From NCBI RefSeq assembly GCF_000423225.1, contig NZ_KE383991.1, forward strand, positions 444,217 to 508,216: a stretch of DNA of 64,000 bases, written 5' to 3'. Below the pieces are notes generated by a model, which was not told where the DNA came from, did no database searches, and saw nothing but the letters and a program-made list of their open reading frames with translations. Shown here one piece after another: positions 1 through 8,583 of the stretch. Each line of letters starts with the position of its first letter. The stretch's first letter is position 1. A program made the translations under genes and the position numbers. The DNA comes from Kaistia adipata DSM 17808 (GTDB lineage Bacteria; Pseudomonadota; Alphaproteobacteria; Rhizobiales; Kaistiaceae).

Positions 1-542
1 AAGAAGACCGAGATGATGAGCACAACGAAAGGGATCGCCTTCACGGCATGGACGAAAATGATCCCGAGCTTGGAGCCCAGCAGCCCCATCGCCTCGATCG
101 TCATGTAGATCGGCGTCACCAGCGCCACGGTCGGAACCAGCGGACTGAGGATCAGGAACATGAAGGTGAGCTTTTTCCCGCGGAAGGCCACGCGCGCATA
201 CATATAGGCTGCGGGCGTCGCGAGTAACAACGCGAGGAGAGCGGCCGAGAACGAGATCTGAACCGAGTTGACGAGAGCGAAAGGAACCTGCCGCGCCGTC
301 TGGGAGATCATGGCTCGGTTGGCGCCAGCCTGCTGATAGCTGTCCGGCAATTCGCCGGTGAAGATGTAGCGGTAGTTGTCGAAGCGGATACCCTCGTCAA
401 GAAGGCCCTTGTTCTCGTCGAACAGGACCCGATCCGGAACCAGGCTGCCCGTCAGCGACATCAGCACCGGGCCTCCCGTGAAGAGGAGGATCAGCATGGC
501 GCCGGCAAAGGTGCCGAGCCGGCCGGCAAGCGTGCGGAGCAT
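1..542 (-). CDS. Sugar ABC transporter permease, MalG/CUT1 type (partial, C-terminus off the window)
   Basis: Reading leftward from an ATG at 542, an open frame runs to the window edge, giving about 180 residues. It begins MLRTLAGRLG, has an N-terminal membrane segment and, after a ~90-residue periplasmic stretch, further hydrophobic helices (AALLALLLATPAAYMYAR, then LTFMFLILSPLVPTVALV). This is the layout of MalG-type inner-membrane permeases of CUT1 importers. The conserved EAA loop lies beyond the edge. The ATG overlaps the region of the preceding permease's stop (544) with only one base between, so the two are translationally coupled. It is the last visible gene of the binding protein - permease - permease operon. 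Substrate is unknown. Confidence 0.85.
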   Translation of the reverse strand, partial: MLRTLAGRLGTFAGAMLILLFTGGPVLMSLTGSLVPDRVLFDENKGLLDEGIRFDNYRYIFTGELPDSYQQAGANRAMISQTARQVPFALVNSVQISFSAALLALLLATPAAYMYARVAFRGKKLTFMFLILSPLVPTVALVTPIYMTIEAMGLLGSKLGIIFVHAVKAIPFVVLIISVF

Positions 543-543
543 G

Positions 544-1422
544 TCAGGCTTCCTCGAACAGATCGGACGGCATCGCCTTGGAAATCGCCAGGATCAGCAG
601 TGCCGAGATGGCAACGACGATGAAGGCGACAGCCGAACCAGCGCCGAAATCATACATCGAGAAGCTCTCGCGCCAGATCTGGAAGGCCAGCAGGGTCGTC
701 GCGGTGCCGGGACCGCCGCCCGTCATCGCATAGACCAGGTCATAGGCCGTGAAGGCGGTCAAAGCGTTGTAGATCAAGAGAACGACGATCATCGCCTTGA
801 TCTGCGGAAAGGTGATGAAGCGGAAGCGCTGCAGCGCATTGGCCCCGTCGATCTTCGCCGCCTCGATCGCCTCCTCATTGGTTGCCGACAGCGCCGCCAT
901 CACGAGGACCACGGCAAACGGAACCTGCGTCCAGACATGAGCCGCAACGATCGAGACGAAGACGAGATTGACGTCGATGAGCCAGGGAATCGAGCGCTCG
1001 ATCAATCCGAGCGATTTCAGCAGGCCGTTGAGCACGCCGAAGCTCGGATGAAACACCCACACCCACAGAACTGCGCTGATGGCGCCGGGCAGCACCCAAG
1101 GCAGCAACACGACGGACCGGACGATACCCGCTCCAAAGAACGGGCGGCGCAGGAACAGCGCCACGGCGGTGCCGATGATCACGACCAGAGGTGCGCAGAA
1201 CAGCACGAAGAGCAGCGAATTGCGCAACGCGTCGGCGAAGTAGTCGCCGAAGATCACGGTTTTGTAGTTCTCCAGCCCGACAAAGGGCTGGTCCGGCATC
1301 AGCACCATGACCTGGTGCAGGCTGGTCCAGAGCGCCTCGGCGACCGGATAGATTGTGAAGAGGGCGACGGGTATCAACGTCGGCAACACCCAGGCGGCCG
1401 GAAAGCGTTCGATGGTCGACAT
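544..1422 (-). CDS. Sugar ABC transporter permease, MalF/UgpA-like
   Basis: 292 residues, six predicted membrane helices. Residues about 182-205 carry the EAA loop (EEAIEAAKIDGANALQRF) that docks on the ATPase, and TGGGPGTATT follows, a typical CUT1 signature. It forms the heterodimeric channel with the permease downstream (1-542). It lies 86 bases after the binding-protein gene, the gap holding a perfect hairpin. No ATPase gene is visible; it must lie left of the window or be shared with another operon. Family assignment is firm, substrate unknown. Confidence 0.9.
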   Translation of the reverse strand: MSTIERFPAAWVLPTLIPVALFTIYPVAEALWTSLHQVMVLMPDQPFVGLENYKTVIFGDYFADALRNSLLFVLFCAPLVVIIGTAVALFLRRPFFGAGIVRSVVLLPWVLPGAISAVLWVWVFHPSFGVLNGLLKSLGLIERSIPWLIDVNLVFVSIVAAHVWTQVPFAVVLVMAALSATNEEAIEAAKIDGANALQRFRFITFPQIKAMIVVLLIYNALTAFTAYDLVYAMTGGGPGTATTLLAFQIWRESFSMYDFGAGSAVAFIVVAISALLILAISKAMPSDLFEEA

Positions 1423-1470
1423 TATCGGGGAAACCCTGAAGAGCCGTCCGGATCAACCGGAACGAAAGGA

Positions 1471-1496
1471 CCGGGTCCACGATATCGCGGACCCGG
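1471..1496. terminator. Intercistronic stem-loop after binding-protein gene
   Basis: Perfect 8-bp inverted repeat CCGGGTCC / GGACCCGG with a 10-base spacer that itself contains CGATATCG. It lies 13 bases past the stop of the binding-protein gene (minus strand) and before the permease. No T-run follows, so an mRNA-stabilising or partial-attenuation role is more likely than full termination. Confidence 0.45.
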
Positions 1497-1508
1497 CACG
1501 TCGTCAGA

Positions 1509-2789
1509 TCACTTCGCGAAACGCGCCTGCATCATGTTCCAGCGCTCGGCGCCCGCCTTCATCGTCTCGGCAACGCTCGCCTCGCCGACCATGGCCTTGG
1601 CCAGCAGCGGCCGGAAATAGGCAGACCAGATCACCGTCCACTCGGTCCAGGTGCCCGCCCTGGCGGATGCGACCTGCTTCTCCAGCGTCGGCACGTCGAC
1701 CCATTTCTGCCAGGCGTCGATGACGTCCTTGTTCTGGAACAGCGGCATCTGGCCAAAACCCAGGCCCTTCTCCGCCGCCCAGCGCTCGGCCACCTTGTAG
1801 GGCTTGCCGGCCATGAAGTTGACGAACTTCCACGCCGCTTCCGCCCGCTCGGCGTCCGCCGCCGTCTTCGCCGTGACGGCATAGAACTTGGTGAAGCCGA
1901 GCGTCGACTGCGCCGAGCCCGGCATCGGCGCCAGCGCGAACTGGCCGGCGAGCGCCTGCTCTCCCGGCGTGTTCATCGCCGCCAGGACATAGTTGTAGAC
2001 GATGGTGAAGGCGTGCTTGCCGGTGTTCATCGCCGGAATGATCTTGGATTCATGCGTTTCCGGCTGGACCAGCCCCTTGGCGAAGGCGTCGGCGAGCCAC
2101 TGCAGTTGCTGATACGCCGCGTTCTCCGGATTGTCGAAGATCGCCTTCTTGTCCGCATCGAAGAGATCGCCGCCGCGGGAATAGGTCTGCGCGACGAAGG
2201 CATCGAAGAAGTTCGGCAGCTCCTGATTGTATTCATAGACGATCGGCCGCTCCATGCCGTCCGCCTTCAGCTTCTCCGAAGCCGCCATTACCTCATCCCA
2301 GGTCGTCGGCACCGGGATGCCCTTCTCTTCGAGAATCTTCTTGTTGTAGAGGAAGGATATGGTGTCGGCATAATAGGGCAGACCGTAGAGCTTGCCCTTG
2401 TAGGTCATGTCGCTGAGCGCGAAGCCGGCGATGTCCTTCTTGAGCGCATCCAGCGTCTCGGCCGGAGCAATGTCCTCCAGCGGCGCAAGATAACCGGCTG
2501 CGGCCCAGGCGGGCAGCCAATCCTGACCACCATAGACGACGTCCGTCTGCGTGCCGCCGCGGAAGCGCAACAGCAAACTGTCCTGGTAGTCCGGCCAGGT
2601 ATAGTCGGTCAGATTGACGGTGATGCCGGGGTTCTCGGCTTCGAACTTCTTGATGTTGTCCTGGATCGTGTCGATCGAATAGTTCCAGACGACAAACTCC
2701 AGTTTGACATCGGCCAGGGCCGGCTGAGCGGTCAGGGCCGTGCCGGCGATCGCCAGCGCGCCAAACCATGCCTTCATGCGCGGTTTCAT
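1509..2789 (-). CDS. Extracellular sugar-binding protein of CUT1 ABC importer
   Basis: 426 residues from the chosen ATG at 2789. The start is set by GGAGG at 2800-2804, which sits 10 bases upstream; an in-frame ATG at 2798 is only one base from that site. The N-terminus (KPRMKAWFGALAIAGTALTA) is a Sec signal peptide cleaved near ALA-DVK. The mature part has the fold and motifs of family 1 binding proteins (EFVVWN near the start, FEAENPGITVNL, TYKGKLYGLPYYAD), as in MalE/UgpB relatives. It captures a sugar or sugar-derivative in the periplasm for the two permeases that follow. The adjacent divergent dehydrogenase and oxidoreductase genes suggest that the substrate is oxidised after uptake. Confidence 0.9.
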   Translation of the reverse strand: MKPRMKAWFGALAIAGTALTAQPALADVKLEFVVWNYSIDTIQDNIKKFEAENPGITVNLTDYTWPDYQDSLLLRFRGGTQTDVVYGGQDWLPAWAAAGYLAPLEDIAPAETLDALKKDIAGFALSDMTYKGKLYGLPYYADTISFLYNKKILEEKGIPVPTTWDEVMAASEKLKADGMERPIVYEYNQELPNFFDAFVAQTYSRGGDLFDADKKAIFDNPENAAYQQLQWLADAFAKGLVQPETHESKIIPAMNTGKHAFTIVYNYVLAAMNTPGEQALAGQFALAPMPGSAQSTLGFTKFYAVTAKTAADAERAEAAWKFVNFMAGKPYKVAERWAAEKGLGFGQMPLFQNKDVIDAWQKWVDVPTLEKQVASARAGTWTEWTVIWSAYFRPLLAKAMVGEASVAETMKAGAERWNMMQARFAK

Positions 2790-2851
2790 TGTCGCCATCC
2801 CTCCATAAACGACAAGTGGATCCGATTTCCGGTGCGGCCTTCCCATGAGCG

Positions 2852-2904
2852 TTGACAGGATGGCCGATCCGCAGACTATAAGAACTGCCTGAAACCAATA
2901 TCAA
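2852..2904. promoter_or_regulatory. Back-to-back divergent sigma70-like promoters sharing one -10 region
   Basis: Minus strand: TTGATA (2904-2899), 17-base spacer, TTATAG (2881-2876), pointing at the binding-protein operon. Plus strand: TTGACA (2852-2857), 18-base spacer, CTATAA (2876-2881), pointing at the aldehyde dehydrogenase operon. The two -10 boxes are the same six base pairs read on opposite strands, so the polymerases should compete. The GntR-type regulator encoded at 6235 is the natural candidate to control it; I see no clean palindromic operator here. Confidence 0.5.
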
Positions 2905-2930
2905 CCACTTTCACGCGCTTTGGTGCACTC

Positions 2931-4367
2931 ATGAACGCTGACAATTTCATCGACGGGGTCTGGCGTCCCTCGCTGGACGGCGAGACGCGGCCCGCCCACA
3001 GCCCCATCGACGGCGCCGTCATCGGATCGATTGCCTGGAGCGACCGGGCAACGGCCATCCTCGCGATCGAGGCGGCGCGCCGCGCGCAGCCCCGCTGGCG
3101 CGCCGTGTCCCTGTGGGAGCGGGCCCGGATCTGCCGACGCATCGCCGAAGCGATCCGGTCCGAGGCAGCGCCCCTCGCCGGCCTGCTCTGTCTGGAGCAG
3201 GGCAAGCCCATCGCCGAGGCGCGCTTTGAGGTCGGCAAGGCCGCCGACGGCTTCGATCTCGCCGCCGACCTCGTTCGCTTCATCGAAGGCGCCACGATCC
3301 CTACCGAGGATCCGCGCAAGCGCGTTATGACCTTCTACCAGCCGCGCGGCGTCTACGCGGTCATCACCCCCTGGAACTTCCCGGTCAACATTCCGGTCGA
3401 GTATCTCGCTCCCGGCATCGCGGCCGGCAACACCGTCGTCTGGGTGCCGGCGCCGACGACCTCGCTGGTCGCCGTCGGGCTGGCCAGGATTCTCGAACAA
3501 GCGGACCTTCCGCCCGGCGTGATCAACCTCGTCACCGGTGCCGGCGCGGTTGTGGGCGATGAAATCGTCGCCCATCGCGGCACCGACGCGGTCGGGTTCA
3601 CCGGCAGCCCGGTGACCGGCCGTCGCATCTGCGAACGCGCCGCCGGCAAGCCGCTGCTCATGGAAATGGGCGGCAATGGTCCAGTGATCATCCTTCCCGA
3701 CGCCGATCTCGAAGCGGCGGCGGCGGCGACAGCCTCGGGCTGCTTCGTCAATGCCGGCCAAGTCTGCTCCTCGTCGGAGCGCATCATCGTGCACCAGGCC
3801 ATCCACGACGAATTCGCCGAGCGCATGGTGGCGGCGGCGCGCGAGGTGAAGCTCGGAGATCCGCGCCAGTCCGGCATCACGATGGGCCCGCTCAACAATC
3901 CGGGCGTGGCGGAGAAGGTCGCGCTCCATGTCGACGACGCGCTTGCCCGCGGCGCCCGCGCCCTGACCGGCGGCGGGGCGGCGACCGACATGCCGAGCCC
4001 CCTCTACTTCCAGCCGACAGTCCTCGACCGCGTGCCGGCCGACAGCCTGATCAACCGCGAGGAAACCTTCGGACCGGTGGCACCGCTCGTCGCCGTCGCC
4101 GACGACGATCAAGCGATCCGTCTGGCCCACGACAACCCGTACGGTCTGGTATCCTCCGTCTTCACCCGCGATCTCGACCGCGCGTTCCGTTTTGTCGAGA
4201 CCTTGCCGACCGGCATCGTCAACATCAACGACACCAGCAACTACTGGGAACTCCACATCCCCTTCGGCGGCATCTCGGGCAAGGAAAGCGGCATCGGCCG
4301 CATCGGCGGCAAGCACAGCCTCATCGCCATGTCCGACCTGAAGACCGCCACGTTCACGGTGAAATGA
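2931..4367 (+). CDS. NAD(P)-dependent aldehyde dehydrogenase
   Basis: 478 residues, full length for the ALDH superfamily. Visible motifs are TPWNFPVN (Rossmann entry), GFTGSPVTGRRI, EMGGNGPVI with the general-base Glu, and NAGQVCSSSERI with the catalytic Cys near residue 280; the C-terminus has PFGGISGKESG. It oxidises an aldehyde to the acid in the cytoplasm. Odd feature: the segment that usually reads K-P-x-E, whose Lys contacts the cofactor ribose, reads WVPAPTTS here, so the Lys is replaced by Val. It is first in an operon with the creatininase-fold protein (one base between stop and ATG), an oxidoreductase and a GntR regulator. Exact substrate is not predictable. Confidence 0.9.
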   Translation: MNADNFIDGVWRPSLDGETRPAHSPIDGAVIGSIAWSDRATAILAIEAARRAQPRWRAVSLWERARICRRIAEAIRSEAAPLAGLLCLEQGKPIAEARFEVGKAADGFDLAADLVRFIEGATIPTEDPRKRVMTFYQPRGVYAVITPWNFPVNIPVEYLAPGIAAGNTVVWVPAPTTSLVAVGLARILEQADLPPGVINLVTGAGAVVGDEIVAHRGTDAVGFTGSPVTGRRICERAAGKPLLMEMGGNGPVIILPDADLEAAAAATASGCFVNAGQVCSSSERIIVHQAIHDEFAERMVAAAREVKLGDPRQSGITMGPLNNPGVAEKVALHVDDALARGARALTGGGAATDMPSPLYFQPTVLDRVPADSLINREETFGPVAPLVAVADDDQAIRLAHDNPYGLVSSVFTRDLDRAFRFVETLPTGIVNINDTSNYWELHIPFGGISGKESGIGRIGGKHSLIAMSDLKTATFTVK

Positions 4368-4368
4368 C

Positions 4369-5139
4369 ATGCGCTACGAGGAACTGAGTTCGCCGGAGAT
4401 CGATGCACTCGATCGCGACAGGACCGTGTTCGTCCTGCCGATCGGCTCGGTCGAGCAGCACGGCCGGCACATGCCCGTCGGCACCGACACCATGCTGGCG
4501 GAAAGCGTCGCGCTGGGCGCGGCAGCGCGGCTGGCCGGCCGGGCGGTGGTGATGCCGCCGCCCTGGTACGGCTTCTCCGCGCACCACATGCGCTTCCCCG
4601 GGACCGTGACCCTCCGCGCCGAGACGCTGATGGCGCTGGTTGGCGACATCGTCGGCAGCCTGGTCGAGCATGGTTTCCGGCGCATCCTCGTCGTCAACGG
4701 ACATGGCGGCAATGGCGGCGTCATCGACGTTCTCGGCTCGACGCTCGGCCATCGCTTCCACGGCAAGGCGCGGATCGCCTGCCTCACCTATTTCCAGCTC
4801 GCCCGCGAAGCCATCGCGCGGTTGCGCGAATCCGGTCCGGGCGGAATGGGGCACGCCTGCGAGTTCGAGACGGCGATGATGATGGCAGTGCGCGAGGATC
4901 TCGTTCATCTCGACAGGGCCGTCGCCGCCTATCCGGATCCAGGCTCGTCCTACCTGACCACCGATCTTCTCGGCGGCTCTGCCATTCGGACCTATCACGA
5001 CTTCGCAGACCTTTCGGAGACGGGCACCTTTGGCGACCCGATGCTCGCATCGCCCGGCAAGGGCAGCGATTTCCACGCCGCCGTGGTCAACGAACTGGTG
5101 CGCTTCATTGACGATTTCGCCGGCTGGCGGATGGGCTAG
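4369..5139 (+). CDS. Creatininase-family metal-dependent amidohydrolase
   Basis: 256 residues, the usual length of the family. The metal-binding pattern is present: E29 and H31 (SVEQHGRH), D40 (VGTD), the VNGHGGN loop and a later Glu in GHACEFETA. Relatives hydrolyse cyclic or linear amides (creatinine, formylamides) or act in riboflavin/F420 and mycofactocin pathways. The start follows the aldehyde dehydrogenase stop by one base, so the two are co-translated. In a sugar-uptake operon it may open a lactam or remove an amide group, but this is inference. Confidence 0.85.
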   Translation: MRYEELSSPEIDALDRDRTVFVLPIGSVEQHGRHMPVGTDTMLAESVALGAAARLAGRAVVMPPPWYGFSAHHMRFPGTVTLRAETLMALVGDIVGSLVEHGFRRILVVNGHGGNGGVIDVLGSTLGHRFHGKARIACLTYFQLAREAIARLRESGPGGMGHACEFETAMMMAVREDLVHLDRAVAAYPDPGSSYLTTDLLGGSAIRTYHDFADLSETGTFGDPMLASPGKGSDFHAAVVNELVRFIDDFAGWRMG

Positions 5140-5151
5140 GGAGAGGGAAAC

Positions 5152-6150
5152 ATGAGACAATTGAACGTCGGCGTGATCGGGCTTGGCTATTTCGGCGAAC
5201 GCCACGCGCGGATCTATCATCGCATCCCCAACGCCAGACTGGCGGCGGTCTGCGATCTCGACGCGGACAAGGCCGCAAAGCTCGGCGCCGACCTTGAGGC
5301 CGATGTCTATTCCGACTACCAGGCGCTGCTCGACCGGCCGGATATCGAGGCCGTGTCGCTCACCGTGCCCGATCGAAAGCATGTCGATGTCGCGATCGCG
5401 GCGGCGAAAGCCGGCAAGACAATCCTGCTCGAAAAGCCACTCGCCCATGACGCCGAAAGCGCCCGCCGGATCGTCGACGCCGTCGAAGCCGCCGGCGTCC
5501 GCCTGATGATCGGCCATATCCTGCGCTTCGATCCGCGCTACGTGCAGGTGCACGCCGCCGCCGCCCCCGAGCGCCTCGGCGATCCCATCCATCTGCGCGC
5601 GAAGCGCAATGGCGTCCGCTCGGTGGCGCGCCGGCTCGGCTCCGCGAGTTCGATCCTGTTCTACATGGGCGTGCATGACATCGACGCCATGCAGTGGATC
5701 GCGCGCTCCCGCATCAGCCGCGTCTATGCCCAGAAGCGGCAGGTGCTCGGCACCGGCAACGAAGACGCCCTCTATGCCGTGGTCAATTTCGAGAACGGGG
5801 CCATCGGCAACATCGACTATAGCTGGGCCTGGCCGGACGGGCTGATGAACGGCTACCGCGCCGCGCTCGAAATCGTCGGCACCCGGGCGGCAACCTATCT
5901 CGACTGCGCCGACCAGGGCTTCTACGCGGTCGAGGACAGCACTACGACCGGTGGCGACACGCATCTCTGGCCCGAGATCAACGGCCGGATCGTCGGGGAC
6001 CTAGCCGACGAGCTTGCCCATTTCGTCGATGCCACGATCGCCGGCACGCCCTATCTCCAGCACTATCGCGAGGCGTTCGACGCCATCCCGGTGTTGGACG
6101 CCCTGGCACGGTCGGCCGAGACAGGCCAACCGGAGGACGTCATTCGCTGA
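5152..6150 (+). CDS. Gfo/Idh/MocA-family NAD(P)-dependent oxidoreductase
   Basis: 332 residues. The N-terminal Rossmann motif GVIGLGYFGERHARIY binds the dinucleotide, and EKPLAHDAESARRIVDA carries the family's conserved E-K-P lysine. The C-terminal half is the GFO_IDH_MocA alpha/beta domain, including the MGVHDIDAMQWI segment with the active-site His. Such enzymes oxidise or isomerise sugars, inositols or sugar acids. A clear ribosome site (GGGAGAGGG) precedes the ATG, 12 bases after the creatininase-like gene. It is probably part of the catabolic route fed by the divergent CUT1 importer. Confidence 0.9.
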   Translation: MRQLNVGVIGLGYFGERHARIYHRIPNARLAAVCDLDADKAAKLGADLEADVYSDYQALLDRPDIEAVSLTVPDRKHVDVAIAAAKAGKTILLEKPLAHDAESARRIVDAVEAAGVRLMIGHILRFDPRYVQVHAAAAPERLGDPIHLRAKRNGVRSVARRLGSASSILFYMGVHDIDAMQWIARSRISRVYAQKRQVLGTGNEDALYAVVNFENGAIGNIDYSWAWPDGLMNGYRAALEIVGTRAATYLDCADQGFYAVEDSTTTGGDTHLWPEINGRIVGDLADELAHFVDATIAGTPYLQHYREAFDAIPVLDALARSAETGQPEDVIR

Positions 6151-6234
6151 AGCGCGTCGAATTGCGCGGCAATGGTTGACATTTTTCCGGGATCTCGGCT
6201 TTCTCGCGAACCAAGAAGCCAGTCAGGTTCATCC

Positions 6235-6972
6235 ATGTCGTCCCCAATCGTCATTGCCCCTCTCACCGCCATCTCGACTCATGAGCGGGCAACGCCGTCC
6301 CTCGTCTACCGCTCCCTGCTGAAGAGCATCCATGACGGCCACATGGTTCCGGGAGCCAAGCTCCCGAACGAACGCGACCTCGCCCGCCAGCTCAATACGA
6401 GCCGGACGGCGGTGCGAACGGCGCTGACCATGATGGAACGCGAGGGCCTCATCCACCGGCGCGTCGGCAGCGGGACTTTCCTCGCTGACGACGCGCTCGA
6501 CGTGTTCAGCCGAATGGACCAGACCAGCGTCACGGAGCACAGCTCGGTTCCGAGCTTCGTGGAGATCGTCGAGGGCCGCCTCCTGTTCGAGCCGGCGATG
6601 ATGCATCTCGTCGTCGACCGGATCGATGAGGCGGCCATCGCCGAGATGCGGCAGACATTGCAGGCGATCGTCGTCTCGCCGAGCTGGCGCGACTTCAAGG
6701 AGCAGATCTACGACCTGCACCGTCAGTTCTTCGCCGCGACCAAGAACCGCTTCCTGCTCCAAGTCATGGAGAGCATCGTAACCGACCGACGCGCCGTGCA
6801 GTTCGACGGCAAGGAATTGGAAAAGCAGGCGCCGGAGCTAGTGCGGAAACAGACGAGCAAGGAGCTCGGAGCAATCGTCGAAGCGATCGCCGATCGCAAC
6901 GCCAAGCGTGCCGAGGATCTGATGTCAGAGCACCTCATGCGGATCCTGGCCACGATCAACATCTGGCAGTAG
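6235..6972 (+). CDS. GntR-family (FadR/FCD subfamily) transcriptional regulator
   Basis: 245 residues from ATG 6235. An in-frame ATG at 6172 overlaps a TTGACA box (6176-6181) and is less likely to be the start. The N-terminal winged helix reads PNERDLARQLNTSRTAVRTA, followed by EREGLIHRRVGSGTFLADD. The C-terminal helical FCD domain binds a small organic effector. It closes the catabolic operon, or has its own promoter at the TTGACA, and probably senses a pathway intermediate to control the divergent promoters near 2876. Confidence 0.88.
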   Translation: MSSPIVIAPLTAISTHERATPSLVYRSLLKSIHDGHMVPGAKLPNERDLARQLNTSRTAVRTALTMMEREGLIHRRVGSGTFLADDALDVFSRMDQTSVTEHSSVPSFVEIVEGRLLFEPAMMHLVVDRIDEAAIAEMRQTLQAIVVSPSWRDFKEQIYDLHRQFFAATKNRFLLQVMESIVTDRRAVQFDGKELEKQAPELVRKQTSKELGAIVEAIADRNAKRAEDLMSEHLMRILATINIWQ

Positions 6973-7241
6973 GCGCGCGAGGCGCGTCCCATGCGGAAAC
7001 CGCGCCCCGATTGAAGCATTGGTCGGACCGTATCGAACCAGCCAAACCGCCGCTGTCAGGCGACGCGAGCCGCCTGCGTCGAACGCCGGAAGCGATCGAG
7101 CGCGACGCCTGGCCATTTCCTCCGTCGTGCCGAGAGCGTCCTCAGACGAGTTGATCAGCGGTTCGCGCGAAGGAAAGCGCTAGCGTACGTCGATGTGCCG
7201 CTTGACTGGTTGATGTTACTCGCACCAAGTAGAGGCCGAAT

Positions 7242-8357
7242 CTAACTTCGCAACCAGCTCTTAGTTGCTACTCGACCCATGAGTGCTACTAATTCAGCCT
7301 GTCTGCTCGTCTCTGTCTTGCTGAAGATCGAGCGCAAGTGTGTTCGCACAGTCTCGTAAGTGATCGACTTTGCCTCCGCGATATTGCGCAAGCTTTGGCC
7401 CTTGCCGAGCATGATCACGATGTCCGTTTCGGCAGGGGTCAGGCCGAAAACCTGTCTGAGTATTCCCGGTTCGGATCTTGGCGTCGCTTCTGGATCCTCC
7501 ACGAGGCAAACACCGACAGAATGCGAGAAGAAGTCAGGGAGACTTCCGCCTAGCCTTTGAATGCGAACAACCAGCGGGCGCGCTCCATCGCGCGCGACAA
7601 AAATCGGTCCGCTGGAACGATCCGGTCGCAGCCAGTGTTCGCTCAAGATTGACTGCATCTGCTTGTTGATATTCGCGGTTTCGCTGTGCCGTCGGGAACG
7701 CAACTGTCTGTCGGTGACCTGCAAGTCCCTGCCGAGCAGACGAGACGCCAGGTCATTCATCATGGTTACCTTGCCAAAGCGATCAAAGAAGATCGCTGCA
7801 ACATCGGTCATTTCAAAAGCCTCGGCCATACCCGAAGCCCTCTGTTTGGATGCGCTGCGCATGATGATGGATGACGTCATGAGGCGGTCCCTCATGGCCC
7901 GGAAGATGGCAATTTCATCATCCGCGAAGAAGTCGTGCTCCAGCCTTCGGTGGAGCGTGAGCACCAACATGTCCTCTGGCGTAGAGAAGTTGACCATGCA
8001 GGTGCGGCCGATGCCATGCTTGGCCTGAAATCGGTAGTAGGCCTGACGCTCGAAATCGTCTCGCGATGTGTACTGCTGATCGCAAGCTGTCCCTTGCCTC
8101 AGCAAGAACGGAATTGCGCGTAGTCGCCACTCGTTCTCATGCCAGCCGTCATTGAAGTAGTCCTCAAGCGGTCGGTTCATGCTCTCGGTCGCAATCACCA
8201 GTCCTGGTGCTCGTTTGCTCGCCGGGATGATGTTTGCCCCAAACGAACCCGTCACATTTGCCAGGCCTTGAAGAACGCTTGGCCATAGCGAGTGATCGAC
8301 CGCCGCCTCCAATGCTCTATCAAGAGCTTGATCGAGCTTGGCGAAATCAATGCGCAT
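7242..8357 (-). CDS. LuxR-type HTH transcriptional regulator
   Basis: 371 residues from an ATG at 8357 (MRIDFAKLDQALDRALEAAV, the usual N-terminus of this alphaproteobacterial group); the frame stays open to 8432. The first ~190 residues resemble a sensory (PAS/GAF-like) region with no recognised ligand motif. The C-terminal LuxR HTH spans about the last 65 residues (GLTPAETDIVIMLGKGQSL, then SITYETVRTHLRSIFSKTET). It lies alone between the GntR gene and the insertion sequence, with no partner kinase. Base composition appears less GC-rich than its neighbours, consistent with an acquired pocket. Target genes are unknown; the adjacent lsr locus has its own regulator. Confidence 0.8.
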   Translation of the reverse strand: MRIDFAKLDQALDRALEAAVDHSLWPSVLQGLANVTGSFGANIIPASKRAPGLVIATESMNRPLEDYFNDGWHENEWRLRAIPFLLRQGTACDQQYTSRDDFERQAYYRFQAKHGIGRTCMVNFSTPEDMLVLTLHRRLEHDFFADDEIAIFRAMRDRLMTSSIIMRSASKQRASGMAEAFEMTDVAAIFFDRFGKVTMMNDLASRLLGRDLQVTDRQLRSRRHSETANINKQMQSILSEHWLRPDRSSGPIFVARDGARPLVVRIQRLGGSLPDFFSHSVGVCLVEDPEATPRSEPGILRQVFGLTPAETDIVIMLGKGQSLRNIAEAKSITYETVRTHLRSIFSKTETSRQAELVALMGRVATKSWLRS

Positions 8358-8583
8358 TTTGCCGAGAAGCCCCAAAGGAAACCTGGCGGTAAATAGCATG
8401 CATTGGTTAGCTTTGGGTAGGCTGCGTAGCATCTAATAGATTTGGAGCTGGAGCCTCCGGCAAACCAGGTGCAATACACTCGCATCCGGCCAAGAGGGGG
8501 GCGTTCGTCGCGACGTCAGAGCGGATGCCGTGTTACACGAGGCCCGCTCGCTATACGTTTTGCCTACAAGCTATTGGGCCTAG

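Noticed and set aside
2901-4370. 489-codon antisense frame over the aldehyde dehydrogenase
   Set aside because: Mirror of a well-supported gene; composition is that of a reverse-complement shadow.
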